This document shows positions 40,990-50,236 of a stretch of 64,000 nt of DNA, one piece after another. The position numbers and the translations under genes are program-made. The notes beneath the pieces were generated by a model, which was not told the origin of the DNA, did no database searches, and saw nothing but the letters and a program-made list of their open reading frames with translations. Source of the DNA: Arthrobacter_H sp030452125 (lineage in GTDB: Bacteria > Actinomycetota > Actinomycetes > Actinomycetales > Micrococcaceae); assembly GCA_052379645.1 (NCBI GenBank), contig JBQSYU010000009.1. The stretch is one strand, 5' to 3'. The first letter of the stretch is position 1. Each line of letters begins with the position of its first letter.

Positions 40990-41348
40990 TGGGCGGCCTC
41001 GTCGACGACACCGGTCAGCGGTCCGGCGACCTGCTCGTACTCACAGCGCACCCGTCCGGCCGGAACCGCCGGTAGCTCGCGGGGGGAATGGGTATCGCAG
41101 AAGACGAAATCGAAGTCCGGCCACCACTTCTTCGGCCGGGCGGCCTCGGAGCGGCCGCAGACCGTGCAGGTCAGATGGACCCAGACCGGTCGTTTGCCCT
41201 GCCGGTTCTGCATCGACTGGACCAGCCATGGTGGGGGATCGGCCTGCAGCTCGGCGAGTTCGGATTCCTCCAGCCGGCTGGGGATCCCGTGTCGGGTGGC
41301 CATCTCGAGGGGGATGTCCAGGGCAATCGCGGCGTCTCGTCTACTCAT
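40986..41348 (-). CDS. Hypothetical protein with CxxC and CDTH motifs
   Basis: A 120-residue protein of unknown function. The centre holds LTCTVCGRSEAARPKKWWPDFDFVFCDTH, a Cys-x2-Cys pair followed 20 residues later by Cys-x-x-His, which could form a zinc ribbon. N-terminal RRDAAIALDIPLEMATRHGIP looks like a small helical domain. Two neighbouring ATG codons (41351, 41348) compete; 41348 is seven bases after GGAGG. It is divergent from the CPBP protease gene and convergent with mnmA. Confidence 0.65.
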   Translation of the reverse strand: MSRRDAAIALDIPLEMATRHGIPSRLEESELAELQADPPPWLVQSMQNRQGKRPVWVHLTCTVCGRSEAARPKKWWPDFDFVFCDTHSPRELPAVPAGRVRCEYEQVAGPLTGVVDEAAH

Positions 41349-41444
41349 CATGGCCCCTCCACTGTAGGCCATCCGCCCCGGCCGTCCCGTCGCGGGACTA
41401 CGCTGGAATGGACCTTTCCTCCCCGACCCCCGAGGTGCTCGCGC

Positions 41445-42368
41445 ATGCGATCCGTCCGCCTGAAACCGATCGTCCTCTATATCGTGATCGCCTACGTGCT
41501 GGCCTGGCTGGTGGCACTGCCGCTGTGGCTCGGCGGCCAGGGCCTGGGCGATCCGTTGTTCACGGTCTATGCGCTGGTCATGATGCTCACCCCGACGGCG
41601 GCGGCCCTGCTGGTCACCCGCTTCGCCGAACCGAAGGCGCAGCGTCCCGGAGGGCCGGGGATCGCCCGCAGCCTGGGCCTCTGGCCGCTGAAGCCCGTGG
41701 GCCCCTTCCTCGCCTTCCTGGCCGCCGGCTGGCTGCTACCGATGCTCCTGGTGGTCGGTGGGCTGCTCCTGGGAGCCCTCCTGGGACTCTATCCGGCCGA
41801 TGTCACCCACCTGCCGGTACTCCGTGGCCTCATGGCCCAGCAGGCCCCTCAGGCCGCCCGGGAGATCATGTCCATGCCCACCGCAGTACTGCTGGGCACG
41901 CAACTAGTGAGCATCCTGGTCGGGTCGATCATCAACATGGTTCCGGCGCTGGCCGAGGAGATCGGCTGGCGGGGGTGGCTGGTGCCCCGGCTGGAACCCT
42001 GGGGAAAAACTGCCACCGTCCTCATCTCGGGGATCATCTGGGGACTATGGCACGCCCCGCTGATCCTGTTGGGGTACAACTACCCGGGGGTCCCCGGAGG
42101 ATTGAGCCTGCTGGCGATGACCGGGATGACGATCAGCTTCGGCGCCGTATTCGCCTGGTTGCGGATGGCCTCCGGGAGCGTCTGGCCGGCCGCCCTGGCC
42201 CACGGGTCCTTCAACGCCGCGGCGGGGTTGTATGTGGTGTTCGCGGCCACCTCGGATCTGGACCTGCTCGTCGTGGCGCCGCTGGGTTGGACCGGGTGGA
42301 TCCTTCCACTGGTCCTGGCGGTCCTGCTGCTGTGGAAACTGCCGGTCAAGCGGGCACGCACCACGTAA
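41445..42368 (+). CDS. CPBP-family intramembrane metalloprotease
   Basis: A membrane protein of the CAAX protease/bacteriocin-processing (Abi) family. The 307-residue product has about eight hydrophobic helices and the three motifs: EExxxR in ALAEEIGWRGWLVPRLE (near residue 170), IIWGLWHAPLILLGYNYPG with the FxxxH-type His, and AALAHGSFNAA with the second His. Substrates of such proteases in actinobacteria are mostly unknown. The start at 41445 follows GAGGTG at seven bases; the open frame continues upstream through the divergent gene but without support. TACGCT at 41399-41404 is a possible -10. Confidence 0.85.
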   Translation: MRSVRLKPIVLYIVIAYVLAWLVALPLWLGGQGLGDPLFTVYALVMMLTPTAAALLVTRFAEPKAQRPGGPGIARSLGLWPLKPVGPFLAFLAAGWLLPMLLVVGGLLLGALLGLYPADVTHLPVLRGLMAQQAPQAAREIMSMPTAVLLGTQLVSILVGSIINMVPALAEEIGWRGWLVPRLEPWGKTATVLISGIIWGLWHAPLILLGYNYPGVPGGLSLLAMTGMTISFGAVFAWLRMASGSVWPAALAHGSFNAAAGLYVVFAATSDLDLLVVAPLGWTGWILPLVLAVLLLWKLPVKRARTT

Positions 42369-42396
42369 CACCGTCGGGCCCCGGGCCACTCCCAAC

Positions 42397-42402
42397 TAGG
42401 AT
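42397..42402 (+). promoter_or_regulatory. Candidate leaderless -10 of the chorismate mutase gene
   Basis: TAGGAT is followed by seven bases and the ATG at 42410; a GGATGGG in the same place could also be a weak Shine-Dalgarno. No -35 was recognised. Confidence 0.35.
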
Positions 42403-42409
42403 GGGACCC

Positions 42410-42802
42410 ATGAGCAACGAGCCGCACGCCCAGCCCGCCCCGGGCGAGGACTACGACCCCACCGCCTCCTCCCTGTCCGGGAGCGTGGACCCCGAAATCA
42501 TGCAGGAACTGTTGTCGGTGCGCGGCAGCATCGACAATATCGACGCCACCCTGATCTATCTGCTGGCCGAGCGGTTCAAGGCCACGCAGAAGGTCGGCCA
42601 TCTCAAGGCCGAACACCAGCTGCCCCCGGCGGATCCGAACCGCGAAGTCGCCCAGATCGCCCGACTGCGCCGGCTGGCCGGCGAGGCACATCTGGACCCG
42701 GCCTTCGCCGAGAAGTTCCTGAACTTCGTGATCGACGAGGTCATCCGCCATCATCAGGCCATTTCGGCCTCCCGCGCCCCCGAGGGAGGCGAGGACCGCT
42801 GA
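42410..42802 (+). CDS. Chorismate mutase (AroQ type)
   Basis: Converts chorismate to prephenate for phenylalanine and tyrosine. The 130-residue product has a 40-residue hydrophilic N-terminal tail, then an AroQ-type helical domain: ELLSVRGSIDNIDATLIYLLAERFKATQKVGHLK, with the Arg/Asp/Lys residues of the active site in their usual places, and LDPAFAEKFLNFVIDEVIRHHQ. The free-standing enzyme of corynebacteria needs the DAHP synthase as partner; that gene is not in the window. The MetE-like gene that follows may be coupled by a CTGA overlap. Confidence 0.88.
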   Translation: MSNEPHAQPAPGEDYDPTASSLSGSVDPEIMQELLSVRGSIDNIDATLIYLLAERFKATQKVGHLKAEHQLPPADPNREVAQIARLRRLAGEAHLDPAFAEKFLNFVIDEVIRHHQAISASRAPEGGEDR

Positions 42803-42831
42803 GCAGCGTCCGCGTCACCGGTCAGGGGCCG

Positions 42832-43833
42832 TTGCCCGGCACCGACCCGCTCGAATCGACCCGCATCATCTGCGGTGAGCTGGGCGAGCCCCATCTGCCG
42901 CATCTGGTCCAGCTGCCCGATCGGGGCGTCGGCTCCGATGCCGTGGGCCGTACGGCCGCCCTGCTCACCGAACTCTATGTCGAGGTCCGACCCCACGGTT
43001 GGCGTCTGACCGACCGCCCCGGGCTGGATCACCGCCGCGCCGTTTCCGCCTTGGGCACCGACCTGGGGGTGATGGCCGACGTCGTCGGGGCCGCCGGAAC
43101 CGACCCCGGGGCCCTGAAGCTCCAGCTGAGGGGGCCGCTGTCCCTGGCGGCAGGGATCTCGTTGCACCAGGGGGAGAAGATCCTCTCCGATGCCGGGGCC
43201 CGCCGGGATCTGGCCGATTCCCTGGCCGAGGGGGCCGCGAGGCATCTGCAGGACGTCCGTCGGGTCACCGGGGCGTCCGCGCTGACCGTGGTCGTGGAGG
43301 AACCCGGCGCCGCCGCGGTCCTGGGCGGTGCGGTCCCCACCGCCAGCGGATACCGCAGCCTGCGGGCCGTGGACCGGCAGGAAGCAGGCAGGCACTGGAA
43401 GGTCCTGGTCGAGGCACTCCACCAGGCCGGGGCGGAAACCGTGATCCTGGCCCCGGGGACCGGATTCTCCGGGGGAGGCCCCTCCTGGCCCGAACTGATC
43501 ACCGAGGCCCTGGCCGTGGGGTTCGACACCATCTGCCTTCACGGGCGGGCCGATATCGCCGCCTGGGAACGCTGCGCCGAACTCCTGGACCAGGGCGGAC
43601 GGCTCTGGCTCGAAACCCTGGACCCGGGTCAGGAACTCCCCGGTGTCTCCGCCGCCGTGGAGACGGTCCACCGGCACTTCCGCAGGATGGGACTACCCGA
43701 TGCCCTGCTCGGGGCCCTGACCCTCATGCCGGCCCCCGGACTGGAAGCAACGACCCCAGAGACCACCCGCCGCGTGCTGCGCCGGCTCACCCGGACGGCG
43801 GACGCCCTGGACCAGGTCCGGCTGGGCGGCTGA
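42832..43833 (+). CDS. MetE-like (cobalamin-independent methionine synthase-fold) protein
   Basis: A single-domain protein of the UROD/MetE superfamily, 333 residues, annotated in relatives as methionine synthase. Visible landmarks are GELGEPHLPHLVQLPDRG, TDRPGLDHRRAVSALGTDLGV, LKLQLRGPLSLAAGI and ALTLMPAPGLEATTPE. The zinc ligands of genuine MetE (His-x-Cys and a later Cys) are not evident, so methyl transfer to homocysteine is uncertain. The first standard start is TTG at 42832, but residues conserved in relatives appear to continue upstream (VTGQGPLPGTDP); a CTG at 42799 overlapping the chorismate mutase stop, with GGAGG nine bases upstream, would include them. Confidence 0.7.
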   Translation: MPGTDPLESTRIICGELGEPHLPHLVQLPDRGVGSDAVGRTAALLTELYVEVRPHGWRLTDRPGLDHRRAVSALGTDLGVMADVVGAAGTDPGALKLQLRGPLSLAAGISLHQGEKILSDAGARRDLADSLAEGAARHLQDVRRVTGASALTVVVEEPGAAAVLGGAVPTASGYRSLRAVDRQEAGRHWKVLVEALHQAGAETVILAPGTGFSGGGPSWPELITEALAVGFDTICLHGRADIAAWERCAELLDQGGRLWLETLDPGQELPGVSAAVETVHRHFRRMGLPDALLGALTLMPAPGLEATTPETTRRVLRRLTRTADALDQVRLGG

Positions 43834-43866
43834 GACACCCCCCGTGGAGGAAGGCCTGGAGACCCG

Positions 43867-44376
43867 ATGCTGAAGGACCTGCCCCTGCCCGCCACACTCA
43901 CGGTGCGCGGCGGCCCGTTGACCCTGCGCCGGGCGCAGGAGGGGGATCTGCCGGGGCTGATGCGGTTGCTGGCCGATGATTCGATCAGCGCCTCCCGCGG
44001 TGATGGCCCCGGAAGCGATCCGGAACCCTATCGGCTCGCGCTGCAGGACCTGGTGGACGATCAGGGGAACGACCTGCTGCTCGTCGAGGACCCCGACGGC
44101 ACCGCCATCGCGATGCTGCAGCTGACCCGGACCCCGGGGTTGAGCCGCCGGGGCAGCACCCGGCTGCTCGTGGAAGCGGTGCGCGTCGGAACCGGGCACC
44201 GGTCCGCCGGTCTCGGATCTGCGATGCTGCGCTGGGTCACCGGGATCGCCGCCCCGGCCCTGGGAGCCTCCCTGGTCCAGTTGACCTCGGATGCCTCCCG
44301 GGTCGAGGCCCACCGGTTCTACACGCGGCTGGGGTTCGTGGGCTCGCATATCGGGTTCAAGTACCAGTTGCCCTAG
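43867..44376 (+). CDS. GNAT-family N-acetyltransferase
   Basis: A probable acetyl-CoA-dependent N-acetyltransferase of 169 residues. The N-terminal strand LTLRRAQEGDLPGLMRLLAD, VEAVRVGTGHRSAGLGSAML (the acetyl-CoA loop, an R/Q-x-x-G-x-G/A variant) and HRFYTRLGFVGSHIGFKYQLP are typical. The substrate is unknown. GGAG lies five bases before the ATG. The stop TAG and the stop of the convergent gene use the same CTAG. Confidence 0.88.
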   Translation: MLKDLPLPATLTVRGGPLTLRRAQEGDLPGLMRLLADDSISASRGDGPGSDPEPYRLALQDLVDDQGNDLLLVEDPDGTAIAMLQLTRTPGLSRRGSTRLLVEAVRVGTGHRSAGLGSAMLRWVTGIAAPALGASLVQLTSDASRVEAHRFYTRLGFVGSHIGFKYQLP

Positions 44377-45416
44377 ACCGCCCGGCGGGCTCCGAAGCGC
44401 AGGGCCAGCAGATCCAGCAGTTGGAGGGCACAGAGCTGCTGGTGGCTGCGCAGGGCGGGGCTGGTGGACAGTGGTTCCCGGCTGCCGGCTTCCGCATAGT
44501 AGATGAACAGGGCGGAGAACCAGGTGTCCAGATCCGCGTCAGCGGCCCCGGCCGTCAATTCCCAGGAGGAGACCTCCTCGAGGGAGAGGCCGCCGTCGAG
44601 CAGGGAAGGCCAGAGCACCGCCCAATCGGCCCAGCCGGGACCGGTGGCCAGGTAGTTCCAATCGCAGATCCAGGCGGTACCGGCCGGGAATCCACCGGAC
44701 GCGGCCCGGGAGATGACCACGTTGTCGGCCCGCAAGTCGTTGTTCAGCGGCACGGGCCCGGACAGGGCGGTGTCGATGCGGGAGGCCGCCCGCAGGATGT
44801 CCCCGGCCAATTCGTCCCCCGCCGAACCGATGAACCACGGGGGCAGATGGTCGGGGCGCCGGCCGGACTCCAGGACCATCCGTCCGCCGTCGAGGTCCGC
44901 GAGGTGGGTGTCCCATTGGAGTTCGAGGCGTCCGGTGGCGGGCAGGCTTGCGGAGGCGTCGCCCAGGACCTGGTTGGTGAGCAGGCAACTGTTGTGGATG
45001 GCCCGGGCATCGGCCAGGGTCCATGGGGTGCCGGGCATCCACCCGTCCAGTGCCGTGGTGGCGAAGACCAGCCACCCGGCGAGGATGTCGTGCTCCAGCA
45101 GTGACGGGACCGGGGCGCCGGAGGGCAGGACCCCCAGCACTTCGACCTCCCGGGCATACGCGGGGGCGATGTGTGGATCATCCGCCGGGATGGCCTTGAC
45201 GAAGAGCGGACGGGGCCCGCGAAGGACAGCGGCGAACCCGTGGGTGAAGCCACCCCCGGCGGGGTCCACGGCGTCGAGGCGTCCGCCGACCCAACGCGTC
45301 AACAGCTCCCTGACCTCCTCGGGGAGGTCCTGCCACCGGGCGCGCCGGGCCGTGGAAGTGTAGTCAAGGTCCGGGCGCCGGTCCGCCAGGGGGCCGGAGG
45401 CCTTGTCATTGGTCAT
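44373..45416 (-). CDS. APH-fold protein with atypical catalytic loop
   Basis: A 347-residue protein of the aminoglycoside phosphotransferase/fructosamine-kinase-like fold. The phosphate-binding part reads GGGFTHGFAAVLRGPRPLFVKAI. The catalytic loop, usually HGDxxxxN, is VPLNNDLRADNVVI: Asp and the last Asn are kept, but the His is Asn. The metal-binding motif ICDWNYLATGPGWADW is intact. It may therefore be active as a kinase on an unknown substrate. ATG at 45416 was preferred; an ATG four codons earlier is possible. It ends on the palindrome CTAG that also ends the acetyltransferase. Confidence 0.75.
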   Translation of the reverse strand: MTNDKASGPLADRRPDLDYTSTARRARWQDLPEEVRELLTRWVGGRLDAVDPAGGGFTHGFAAVLRGPRPLFVKAIPADDPHIAPAYAREVEVLGVLPSGAPVPSLLEHDILAGWLVFATTALDGWMPGTPWTLADARAIHNSCLLTNQVLGDASASLPATGRLELQWDTHLADLDGGRMVLESGRRPDHLPPWFIGSAGDELAGDILRAASRIDTALSGPVPLNNDLRADNVVISRAASGGFPAGTAWICDWNYLATGPGWADWAVLWPSLLDGGLSLEEVSSWELTAGAADADLDTWFSALFIYYAEAGSREPLSTSPALRSHQQLCALQLLDLLALRFGARRAV

Positions 45417-45486
45417 CCAGTCCACCATTCTGGGATCGGGTCCACGGGCCCGCCGACAGAGCACGCACCACTGGAGAGGCACCACC

Positions 45487-46062
45487 ATGGCCGACGTCGT
45501 CCTATTCCACCACGCACTGGGCCTGACCCCCGGGATCGAGGGGTTCGCCGAGCTCCTGAGGGCCGGAGGACATACGGTGCACACTCCCGACCTGTTCGAT
45601 GCGCACTGCTTCGAGACCCTGGACGAGGGGGTGGCCCACGCCTCGAAGATCGGTTTCGGGGAGCTGGTGGGCCGCGGCACCCGGGCCGTGGAGGATCTGG
45701 GCCCGGAACTGGTCTACGCAGGATTCTCCCTGGGCGTGATGCCGGCCCAGAAGCTGGCGCAGACCCGTCCCGGGGCCGCCGGCGCCCTGTTCTTCTCCTC
45801 CTGCGTCCCGGTCACCGAATTCTCGCCCTCCTGGCCGGCCGGGGTCCCCGTGCAGATCCACGCCGCGGAAGAGGATCCCTATTTCATGGACGAAGGAGAT
45901 GCCGACGCCGCCCGCGCCCTGGTCGCCGAGGCGCCGGCCGCCGAGTTGTTCCTCTACCCGGGGTCGGGCCACCTGTTCGCGGACTCCTCCACCGCCGAAT
46001 ACGACGCCGGGGCGACGGACACGATGCTGGCCAGGGTCCTGGCCTTCCTCGGCTCCCACTGA
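45487..46062 (+). CDS. Dienelactone hydrolase-like alpha/beta hydrolase
   Basis: A small alpha/beta hydrolase (191 residues) of the dienelactone hydrolase group. The nucleophile elbow is AGFSLGVM, with Ser in the place of the Cys of true dienelactone hydrolases; EEDPYF and GSGHLFADS provide the acid and the His. The substrate is unknown; esters or lactones are likely. GAGAGG lies seven bases before the ATG. It is divergent from the APH-fold gene. A G-rich stretch follows directly after the stop. Confidence 0.85.
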   Translation: MADVVLFHHALGLTPGIEGFAELLRAGGHTVHTPDLFDAHCFETLDEGVAHASKIGFGELVGRGTRAVEDLGPELVYAGFSLGVMPAQKLAQTRPGAAGALFFSSCVPVTEFSPSWPAGVPVQIHAAEEDPYFMDEGDADAARALVAEAPAAELFLYPGSGHLFADSSTAEYDAGATDTMLARVLAFLGSH

Positions 46063-46065
46063 CCC

Positions 46066-46091
46066 GGGGGACGGGGACGGGGACTCCAGGG
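46066..46091 (+). repeat. Potential G-quadruplex (GGGGAC repeat)
   Basis: Four G-runs of 5, 4, 4 and 3 (46066-46070, 46073-46076, 46079-46082, 46089-46091) with loops of 2, 2 and 6 bases fit the G3+N1-7 pattern. It fills nearly all of the 33-base gap between convergent genes, where no hairpin terminator is visible. Confidence 0.55.
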
Positions 46092-46095
46092 TGTC

Positions 46096-47388
46096 CTAGA
46101 GCCGCCCGGTGGCCTTCAACCGGATGTAGGTGTCGGCCAGTAGCGGAGGCAGCTCCAACGGGGCGGCGTCGACGATCTCGGCGCCGACGGCCCGCAGTTG
46201 GGTCTTCAACGCCTCCCGCTGCTGCAACGTCCTGGCCGCGGCAGCCGCCCGGTACACGGCCGCGGCATCGGAGACATCGGCGGCCCGTTCGTCCAGCTCC
46301 GGGTCCCGCACCGCGGCGATGACCACCACATGCTGGGAGGTGAGCGCCGGCAGGATGGGCAGCAGCCCCTCTTCCACGGCGCCGGAGTCCAGGGCGGTGA
46401 GCAGCACCAGCAGGGAACGGTGCGTGGAGATGGCCCGCACCTGTGCCGGGAGGCCGGAGAAGTCCGCCTCGATGAGTTCGGGCTCCAACGGGGCCATCGC
46501 TTCGACCAGCTGGGTGAGCATGACGGCCTTGGACGCCGATTCGACCCGGGCCCGTGGCCTGCGGTCGTAAGCCAGGAAATCGACCCGGTCCCCGCCGCGT
46601 TCGGCCAGCACCGCCAACAGCAGGGAGGCTTCGATCCCGGTATCGAGCCGGGGTTCGTCGGCCACCCGGGCCGCCGAGGTGCGGGAGGTATCCAGGACGA
46701 TGACCACCCGACGGTCGCGTTCGGGCCGCCAGGTCCGCACGACGACGTTCTGTCGGCGGGCGGTGGCCCGCCAGTCGATGGAGCGCACGTCGTCACCGCG
46801 GACGTAGTCTCGAAGTGAATCGAATTCGGTGCCCGCGCCCCTGACCTGGATCGCGGCCCGGCCGTCCAATTCGCGCAGACGCTGGAGCTTGGAGGGCAGA
46901 TGGCGTTTGGCGTGGAAGGGGGGAAGCACCCGCAGGGTGCCTGCGCTGGCATGGGTGAGTTGACGGGCCGCCAGACCCATTGGACCCGAGGACCTCACGG
47001 TGGTGTGGTGCACCGATAGGTCCCCGCGCCGGACCGGTTGCAGGTTGATCGCGAAGACCCGGCGCTCGCCGGCGGGCAGGTCAATGGGAAAACGGGTGTT
47101 CCGGGCTCCCGTCGAGGGCTGCCAGCCGTCCCGGACGGAACCCCGCAACCTGCGGGTTCCTGGATTATGCAGATACAGCTGGGCCGTGGCCGGTTCCCCC
47201 AGGCGCACACTGCGCGGGATGGCCCGTTCGATGACCACCACCCGGGGGGAGGCGGCCAGGGCGACATCGAGTCCCGCCAGGGCGGACAGCACGCCCAGGG
47301 CGATGAGGATCGTGGGCACGCCGGGCCAGAGGACGACCGGCACGAGCCCGAGCAGGGCCAGCCAGACGAAACGGCGGTACAGGGCCAT
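46096..47388 (-). CDS. DUF58 domain protein
   Basis: A membrane-anchored DUF58 protein, usually encoded with a MoxR ATPase; its biochemical role is not settled but it contains a von Willebrand A-like domain. The 430-residue product has two hydrophobic helices at the N-terminus (FVWLALLGLVPVVLW, TILIALGVLSALAGL), then ELDGRAAIQVRGAGTEFDSLRDYVRGD, SIDWRATARRQ (DUF58 signature) and VVIVLDTSRTSAAR, where the D-x-S part resembles a MIDAS. ATG at 47388 lies eight bases after the moxR stop with AGGG upstream. It is the last gene of the operon. Confidence 0.88.
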   Translation of the reverse strand: MALYRRFVWLALLGLVPVVLWPGVPTILIALGVLSALAGLDVALAASPRVVVIERAIPRSVRLGEPATAQLYLHNPGTRRLRGSVRDGWQPSTGARNTRFPIDLPAGERRVFAINLQPVRRGDLSVHHTTVRSSGPMGLAARQLTHASAGTLRVLPPFHAKRHLPSKLQRLRELDGRAAIQVRGAGTEFDSLRDYVRGDDVRSIDWRATARRQNVVVRTWRPERDRRVVIVLDTSRTSAARVADEPRLDTGIEASLLLAVLAERGGDRVDFLAYDRRPRARVESASKAVMLTQLVEAMAPLEPELIEADFSGLPAQVRAISTHRSLLVLLTALDSGAVEEGLLPILPALTSQHVVVIAAVRDPELDERAADVSDAAAVYRAAAAARTLQQREALKTQLRAVGAEIVDAAPLELPPLLADTYIRLKATGRL

Positions 47389-47396
47389 GCCGGGCC

Positions 47397-48364
<968 letters not shown>

Positions 48365-48368
<4 letters not shown>

Positions 48369-49555
48369 GGGATCCCGATCTCCTTTTCGACGGTATGCAA
48401 TTCCTGGGCCCATTCGACCAGTCCGGCCTCGCCGGTGATCTTTTCGGGGAAATAGAGGCGGCGCAGGCGGGAACCGGGCAGGCCCGACTCCTTGGCCGCA
48501 GTGGCTACGATGTCATCGGCCCGGCTGCCGTGCCCGAGCCGGAGGCGGACGGCGAGGCGGTCCAATGACGCCGACCGCAGGGCGGCGACGGCCGCGTCGA
48601 TGGCCTGGGCGTCCCGGTACAGGCGGGCCCGGCCCTCGGCGGTCTCCGAGGCGGGGACGACGACGGGAAGCGGTTCGCTCACCAACGGGCCGTCCCGGCG
48701 GGCCCGCCAGAGGATCGCGATGACCCCCAGGAGCAGCAGCCAGCCGGAGGCCGGGGAAACCCAATCCGGGAGCAGTTCGAAGGGGTTCGCCGCGGGGCCG
48801 GTGAACTCGTGGTCCGCCACGGTGGGCTGGTACCAGACGAGCGTTGGTTCGGCCCCCAGGGTGCGCAAGGCCAACGGGGCATGGTCGAAGTCCAGGACAT
48901 GGCCGTTGTCGAGGTAGGCCGGGTTGCCCAGCACCGTCGTCGTCCCCTCCACGACGTAGCCGTAGGCCTCGTGGTCCCGGGCCCCGTAGTTGAAGCATCC
49001 CCTCGCGGCGCGGTACTTCTTCCCGCCGGCGGCGGCCTCACGCGTTTCGGCGACGGCGGGAACCGGGCAGTCGGCAGCCACCGGGGAGTCGGCCTCCTCG
49101 GGGACGACGCCGGCCGGGCGGGTGGAGGGGGCGAAGACCCGGAGCTCATCGAAGCCCGGCTCCACCAGTACGGTCCGGCCGGCGGCCTCGTCCAGTTCGG
49201 TGAGTTGGTCCTGGTTCAGGTAGCCGCCCTGGTCGTGGAGCAGCAGCGTGGTCCCGCCGTCGGCCCGCAGGGCAGCCAGGGCGGCGTCGAGTCCGTCGGG
49301 TTGTTCCACGGAGATGTCGTGGTCCGCCAGGACCCGTGCCACCGCCTTCCCGCCCTCGGGGCCGGGGTTCTGCGGGCTCAGGACCCGGGTGTCGTGGGGG
49401 CCGTTGGCCAGGGCGTAGTAGACGGCGGCGAGCACGGCCACCACGGCGATGATGATCCACAGCCGCCAGGCCCGCCAGCGGCCGGCCCAGACCGAACGGG
49501 CCGAGGCCGGACGCGGGGCCGCCAGCAGGCGATCGCCATCCTTGATCCGACTCAT
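48365..49555 (-). CDS. DUF4350 membrane protein
   Basis: A membrane protein of the DUF4350 family, always found with MoxR/DUF58 operons; function unknown. The 396-residue product has two hydrophobic helices, WIIIAVVAVLAAVYYAL (near residues 33-49) and SGWLLLLGVIAILWRAR (near 255-271), with an extracytoplasmic domain between (DTRVLSPQNPGPEGGKAVARVL, LLLHDQGGYLNQDQLTEL). Two Cys in this domain (DCPVP, GCFNYG) could pair. The ATG overlaps the stop of the DUF4129 gene (ATGA). Confidence 0.85.
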
Positions 49556-50232
49556 CTGGGCACCACCACTGCCGGGTCCGCCCGGGCGGCTGAGGGGGTG
49601 GCCGTGGAGAGGCGGTCCTCCAGCGTGGTCAGGTTGCGGGCGTCCTCGGCGCTGGGCTCGTGATGACCGTAATGCACCGCGTTGAAGAGCCTGGCCGCCT
49701 CCCGCAGTGCCGGGGATTCGCCGGCGAAGGCCTGCCCGAGCGCGGTGGAGACTTCGGTGGCGGTCCGTCCAGGCCGGGGCTCCAGCAGGGTGCGTTCCTC
49801 GGCCCGGGCCAGCAAGGCCCTGAACCGCTCCAGGACGGCGGTGGCATAGTCGGCCGCCAGGAAGGCGCGGTCGGCCCGTCGACGGTAGTCCTCGGCGCCG
49901 AGGGTGGCATCCAGGTCCACCTCGGCCCCGGCCTCCTGCGCCGTGCGGGCCCGGCGCTGCAACCGGGGGCGCGCGAAGAGGACGACCAGGGTGATGAGGA
50001 TGGCCAGGGCCAGCAGGACCACGAGCCAGCCCAGGTTCGGGGCCAGCGCATTCAAGGAATCCACCCACTGGACGAAATCGGCCCAGACCTGTTTCAGGAA
50101 GACCACGATGGGGTTGGGCATCGCCTGGGCATACTCCTGCCGGGCCAGTTCCCGCGTCAGCTCACCGGTGGCTTCGTCCCGGTCGGGAAGATAGTGCGGG
50201 GCCTGCAGGAGGAGGGGCAGCGCGGAGGGCAT
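49552..50232 (-). CDS. DUF4129 membrane protein
   Basis: A 226-residue protein of the DUF4129 family, part of MoxR operons. It has a short N-terminal segment, one transmembrane helix (LGWLVVLLALAILITLVVLF, near residues 67-86) and a cytoplasmic helical domain with the family pattern EDYRRRADRAFLAADYATAVLERFRALLARAEERTLLEPRPGRTATEVSTALG. In transglutaminase-type fusions the same domain ends the protein. ATG at 50232 lies four bases after the upstream stop; the longer frame overlaps that gene. Confidence 0.85.
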   Translation of the reverse strand: MPSALPLLLQAPHYLPDRDEATGELTRELARQEYAQAMPNPIVVFLKQVWADFVQWVDSLNALAPNLGWLVVLLALAILITLVVLFARPRLQRRARTAQEAGAEVDLDATLGAEDYRRRADRAFLAADYATAVLERFRALLARAEERTLLEPRPGRTATEVSTALGQAFAGESPALREAARLFNAVHYGHHEPSAEDARNLTTLEDRLSTATPSAARADPAVVVPR

Positions 50233-50236
50233 CGGG

